Below, piece after piece: positions 13,746-15,171 of a stretch of 15,171 nt of DNA. Origin of the DNA: an uncultured Campylobacter sp. (GTDB lineage: Bacteria; Campylobacterota; Campylobacteria; Campylobacterales; Campylobacteraceae); NCBI RefSeq assembly GCF_938002845.1, contig NZ_CALKZP010000002.1, forward strand, positions 1 to 15,171, read 5' to 3'. A model generated the notes under the pieces. That model saw only the letters and a list, made by a program, of their open reading frames with translations, was not told where the DNA came from and ran no database searches. Made by a program: the position numbers and the translations under genes. Position 1 is the first letter of the stretch, and every line of letters starts with the position of its first letter.

Positions 13746-14755
13746 CTGTGATCCTTCATCTCAATTTGTCGGCTACTCCGCAGTCTTTCGTCCTCTATGG
13801 CGATTTGCGTAGCTTTATCGTAGATCACGCTCATATCGCGGCTTAGGAAGTTGTTTTTTAGGATTGGATTATCGCTTGCAAACATCGGCACGTCTGCATA
13901 TTCGTCATCTTGCCCGTCAGAACCAACCTTGCGCCGCAGAAATTGGCTTTCGTTTTTCGCCCAGTTCCTAACTGCCGCTTTCCAGTCTTTCATCGGAGCT
14001 CTCCCTACTACCCAGCCTTTGGCTTCGTAGAAATCGAAAAATGCCTCTGCGTCGATATTTTTACTAGCCTCTAGGCAATACGCCCTTATCTGCTCGATCG
14101 TAGGTTTTTGAAATTTTTTAGGCTTTGCGGGTTCTTGATTTTGGACGGGAGGCGAGAAATTATCGCTTTGCGAAAAATCGTCCGTGCGCTTTTGCGAAAT
14201 CTCACTCTGTGCATTCGCTTCTCGCATGCGCGCGTTAGCGAGCGATAGCGAGCTATCCGTTTGAAATTTTTTTGAATTTTCTTCTGTAGGTGTGTTTGTT
14301 AATTTATATACATTCGCCGATTGGCTGAATGGACTCGCCGATTGGCTAAATCCACTCGCGCTTTGGCTTACTCCACTCGCGTCCTCGCTTTGTGGATTTT
14401 GCTTAGCATCCTCTTTTAAATTTTCGGCGTCGCTTCTATGCTCTTTAAGTAAGTAGCGATATTCGTCTGCGATGCTATACCACTTCGTGCGATCAAACTT
14501 ATTTTTATTAAAATTCCCCGATATGATTATCCCTGCGTCCTCTAGCCTTTTTAACGTTTTTTGGATGGTGTTCGGGCTTAAATAATGGAATTTTTCCGCA
14601 AGTGCTTTAGCGGAGTTAAAAACCCAGCATCTGCCCTCGTAGAAGTTACGCTCGTTGCGCTCGTTTTCTACTAGCCAAAAAACTATCCAGTCCAATAATA
14701 TCGCCTCTTGAAGTCCGTAGCGCTCTGCTACGTCGGTGTTAAATGAATGTCTCAT
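13742..14755 (-). CDS. Phage replication initiator: winged-helix N-terminus, repeat linker, DnaD/O-like C-terminus
   Basis: The 337-residue protein has a winged-helix DNA-binding region at about 45-98 (FNSAKALAEKFHYLSPNTIQ and LKRLEDAGIIISG), a low-complexity linker (105-215), and a C-terminal segment FFDFYEAKGWVVGRAPMKDW followed by KAAVRNWAKN (239-268). That last pattern is typical of phage replication proteins. The linker holds three 7-residue repeats ASGFSQS-like (126-146), encoded by the 21-bp DNA repeats described separately. The domain order DNA-binding, repeat linker, C-terminal partner domain parallels lambda O. The start is ATG 8 nt after AAGGA. It is the first gene of the minus-strand block, read from the divergent region at 14756-14840. 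Initiation at an origin inside this gene is inference. Confidence 0.8.
   Translation of the reverse strand: MRHSFNTDVAERYGLQEAILLDWIVFWLVENERNERNFYEGRCWVFNSAKALAEKFHYLSPNTIQKTLKRLEDAGIIISGNFNKNKFDRTKWYSIADEYRYLLKEHRSDAENLKEDAKQNPQSEDASGVSQSASGFSQSASPFSQSANVYKLTNTPTEENSKKFQTDSSLSLANARMREANAQSEISQKRTDDFSQSDNFSPPVQNQEPAKPKKFQKPTIEQIRAYCLEASKNIDAEAFFDFYEAKGWVVGRAPMKDWKAAVRNWAKNESQFLRRKVGSDGQDDEYADVPMFASDNPILKNNFLSRDMSVIYDKATQIAIEDERLRSSRQIEMKDHR
14268..14395. other. Candidate phage replication origin: 21-bp iterons beside an AT-rich stretch, inside the initiator gene
   Basis: Units of 21 bp lie at 14312-14332, 14333-14353 and 14354-14374, with a degenerate fourth at 14375-14395. The first two share TCGCCGATTGGCT, and the later ones drift. 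Bases 14268-14311 on one side are AT-rich (TTTGTTAATTTATATAC). Iterons plus an AT-rich flank inside the initiator gene is the lambda O/ori design. Nearby AGCGAGC repeats at 14237-14243 and 14247-14253 have a 10-bp period. Confidence 0.5.
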
Positions 14756-14840
14756 ATCCTGCTTCCTTAAATTTGACTTTCAGTTAAATCCTTCGTAGAA
14801 TTCCGCCGCCAAGCTAAGAAATTCATCACAAAGGATTTAA
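14756..14840. promoter_or_regulatory. Divergent promoter region with 10-bp inverted repeat
   Basis: TTAAATCCTT (14784-14793) and AAGGATTTAA (14831-14840) are exact reverse complements separated by 37 bp. The right arm contains the ribosome site of the plus-strand gene (AAGGA). TAGAAT at 14796-14801 is a possible plus-strand -10 element. The repeat could be a regulator site between the divergent genes, or an accident of similar ribosome sites. Confidence 0.5.
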
Positions 14841-15026
14841 ATGACAGACAAAGAGATAGTTTTAGAGCTAACCAAACTCGCAATACAAGCAGAAATGCTC
14901 CGATCAAGACCGGAGGATGCTCCTAAAATGGTAGCGGAGGCGTTTAATACTATCGCTGAAAGTATTAAAGACGCCATGAGTAAGCTTAACGATGCAGATA
15001 TCCATCTAGATCGAAATAAGAAATAA
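14841..15026 (+). CDS. Small helical protein, divergent from the replication initiator
   Basis: The 61-residue protein starts with ATG 5 nt after AAGGA. It is entirely helical and charged (TDKEIVLELTKLAIQAEML, PKMVAEAFNTIAESIKDAM), with no Cys, membrane segment or HTH motif. It is probably an early small phage protein. Its last 41 bp overlap a minus-strand gene entering from the right. The family is not recognised. Confidence 0.65.
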   Translation: MTDKEIVLELTKLAIQAEMLRSRPEDAPKMVAEAFNTIAESIKDAMSKLNDADIHLDRNKK

Positions 15027-15156
15027 TCATTTCTACCATCTTAGCTTGGTCTTTTTTGCTTGAGCGTTTGTCTAGCTCCGCTACTATTTTTTTAAGCGAT
15101 TTTAAAAAGCGCTTGTTTTCAGCCTTTTTTTCATCGGCGTTTAACGTCGTTTGCAT
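14986..15156 (-). CDS. Small Lys-rich protein at the right edge (56 residues)
   Basis: A clean ribosome site AAAGGATAAAAA precedes ATG at 15156. The frame is open for 56 codons: MQTTLNADEKKAENKRFLKS, then a helical Lys/Glu-rich region (LKKIVAELDKRSSKKDQ), a Met/Ile stretch and a TAA stop at 14986. It is convergent with and overlaps the plus-strand gene by 41 bp. It is short enough to be missed by length cut-offs but well supported by the ribosome site and codon content. The family is unrecognised; its basic helical character suggests nucleic-acid contact. Confidence 0.6.
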   Translation of the reverse strand: MQTTLNADEKKAENKRFLKSLKKIVAELDKRSSKKDQAKMVEMIISYFDLDGYLHR

Positions 15157-15171
15157 TTTTTATCCTTTCTG

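Noticed and set aside
14312..14395. CRISPR array
   Set aside because: The 21-bp units are contiguous and coding, with no unique spacers and no cas genes.

Overview
The window looks like the middle of a podovirus-like prophage in a Campylobacter-type host (Campylobacterota). Evidence for the host is indirect: tightly overlapping genes, frequent TTG starts behind AAGGAG-type ribosome sites, Lys/Ala-rich proteins with moderate GC for that phylum, and T-rich promoter-like stretches. The species cannot be named from sequence alone. No integrase, repressor, tRNA, att site, insertion sequence or CRISPR array is visible, so the prophage ends lie outside the window.

Layout, left to right. A plus-strand GH24 (T4-type) lysozyme enters from the left edge (1-390) and converges on a long minus-strand block. 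Read in its own direction (right to left), the late block 11076-374 runs: a 19-codon mini-ORF with a strong ribosome site, a DUF1064-type PD-(D/E)XK nuclease, small terminase, large terminase, a small basic protein, the portal, a second small protein, a Pro/Gln-rich scaffold-like protein, an Ala/Asn/Gln-rich ejection-type protein, and a 1601-residue polyvalent protein. From the nuclease gene on, all genes overlap by 4-23 bp except at one place, 6108-6161, where a perfect 9-bp hairpin lies. No major capsid, tail-tube or head-completion gene is recognisable, although the portal and scaffold-like genes would normally be followed by one.

Region 11077-12879 is accessory and mostly non-coding. It holds a terminator-like hairpin, plus-strand gene remnants (a frameshifted reading frame and a short hydrophobic one), a RelE/ParE-type toxin-antitoxin pair, an 11-bp tandem repeat upstream of that pair, and several inverted repeats. 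Region 12880-14755 is a compact minus-strand replication block: a replication initiator with an N-terminal winged-helix-like region, an unknown helical protein, and an HNH nuclease, joined by ATGA overlaps. The linker of the initiator gene carries 21-bp tandem repeats next to an AT-rich stretch, like the lambda O/ori arrangement. A divergent intergenic region with a 10-bp inverted repeat separates this block from a small plus-strand gene (14841-15026). That gene is overlapped at its 3' end by a 56-codon minus-strand gene entering from the right.

Inferred workings: the right block starts replication. The late operon packages DNA (nuclease, terminases, portal) and supplies proteins carried in the virion. 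The huge last gene probably encodes a protein injected with the DNA. It combines a candidate PBECR-type nuclease domain with an LPD38-like C-terminal region, as in the polyvalent proteins thought to act against host or rival elements at entry. The most notable observations are this protein with its repeated IIPQN motif, the candidate replication origin inside the initiator gene, and the missing capsid gene at the hairpin gap.
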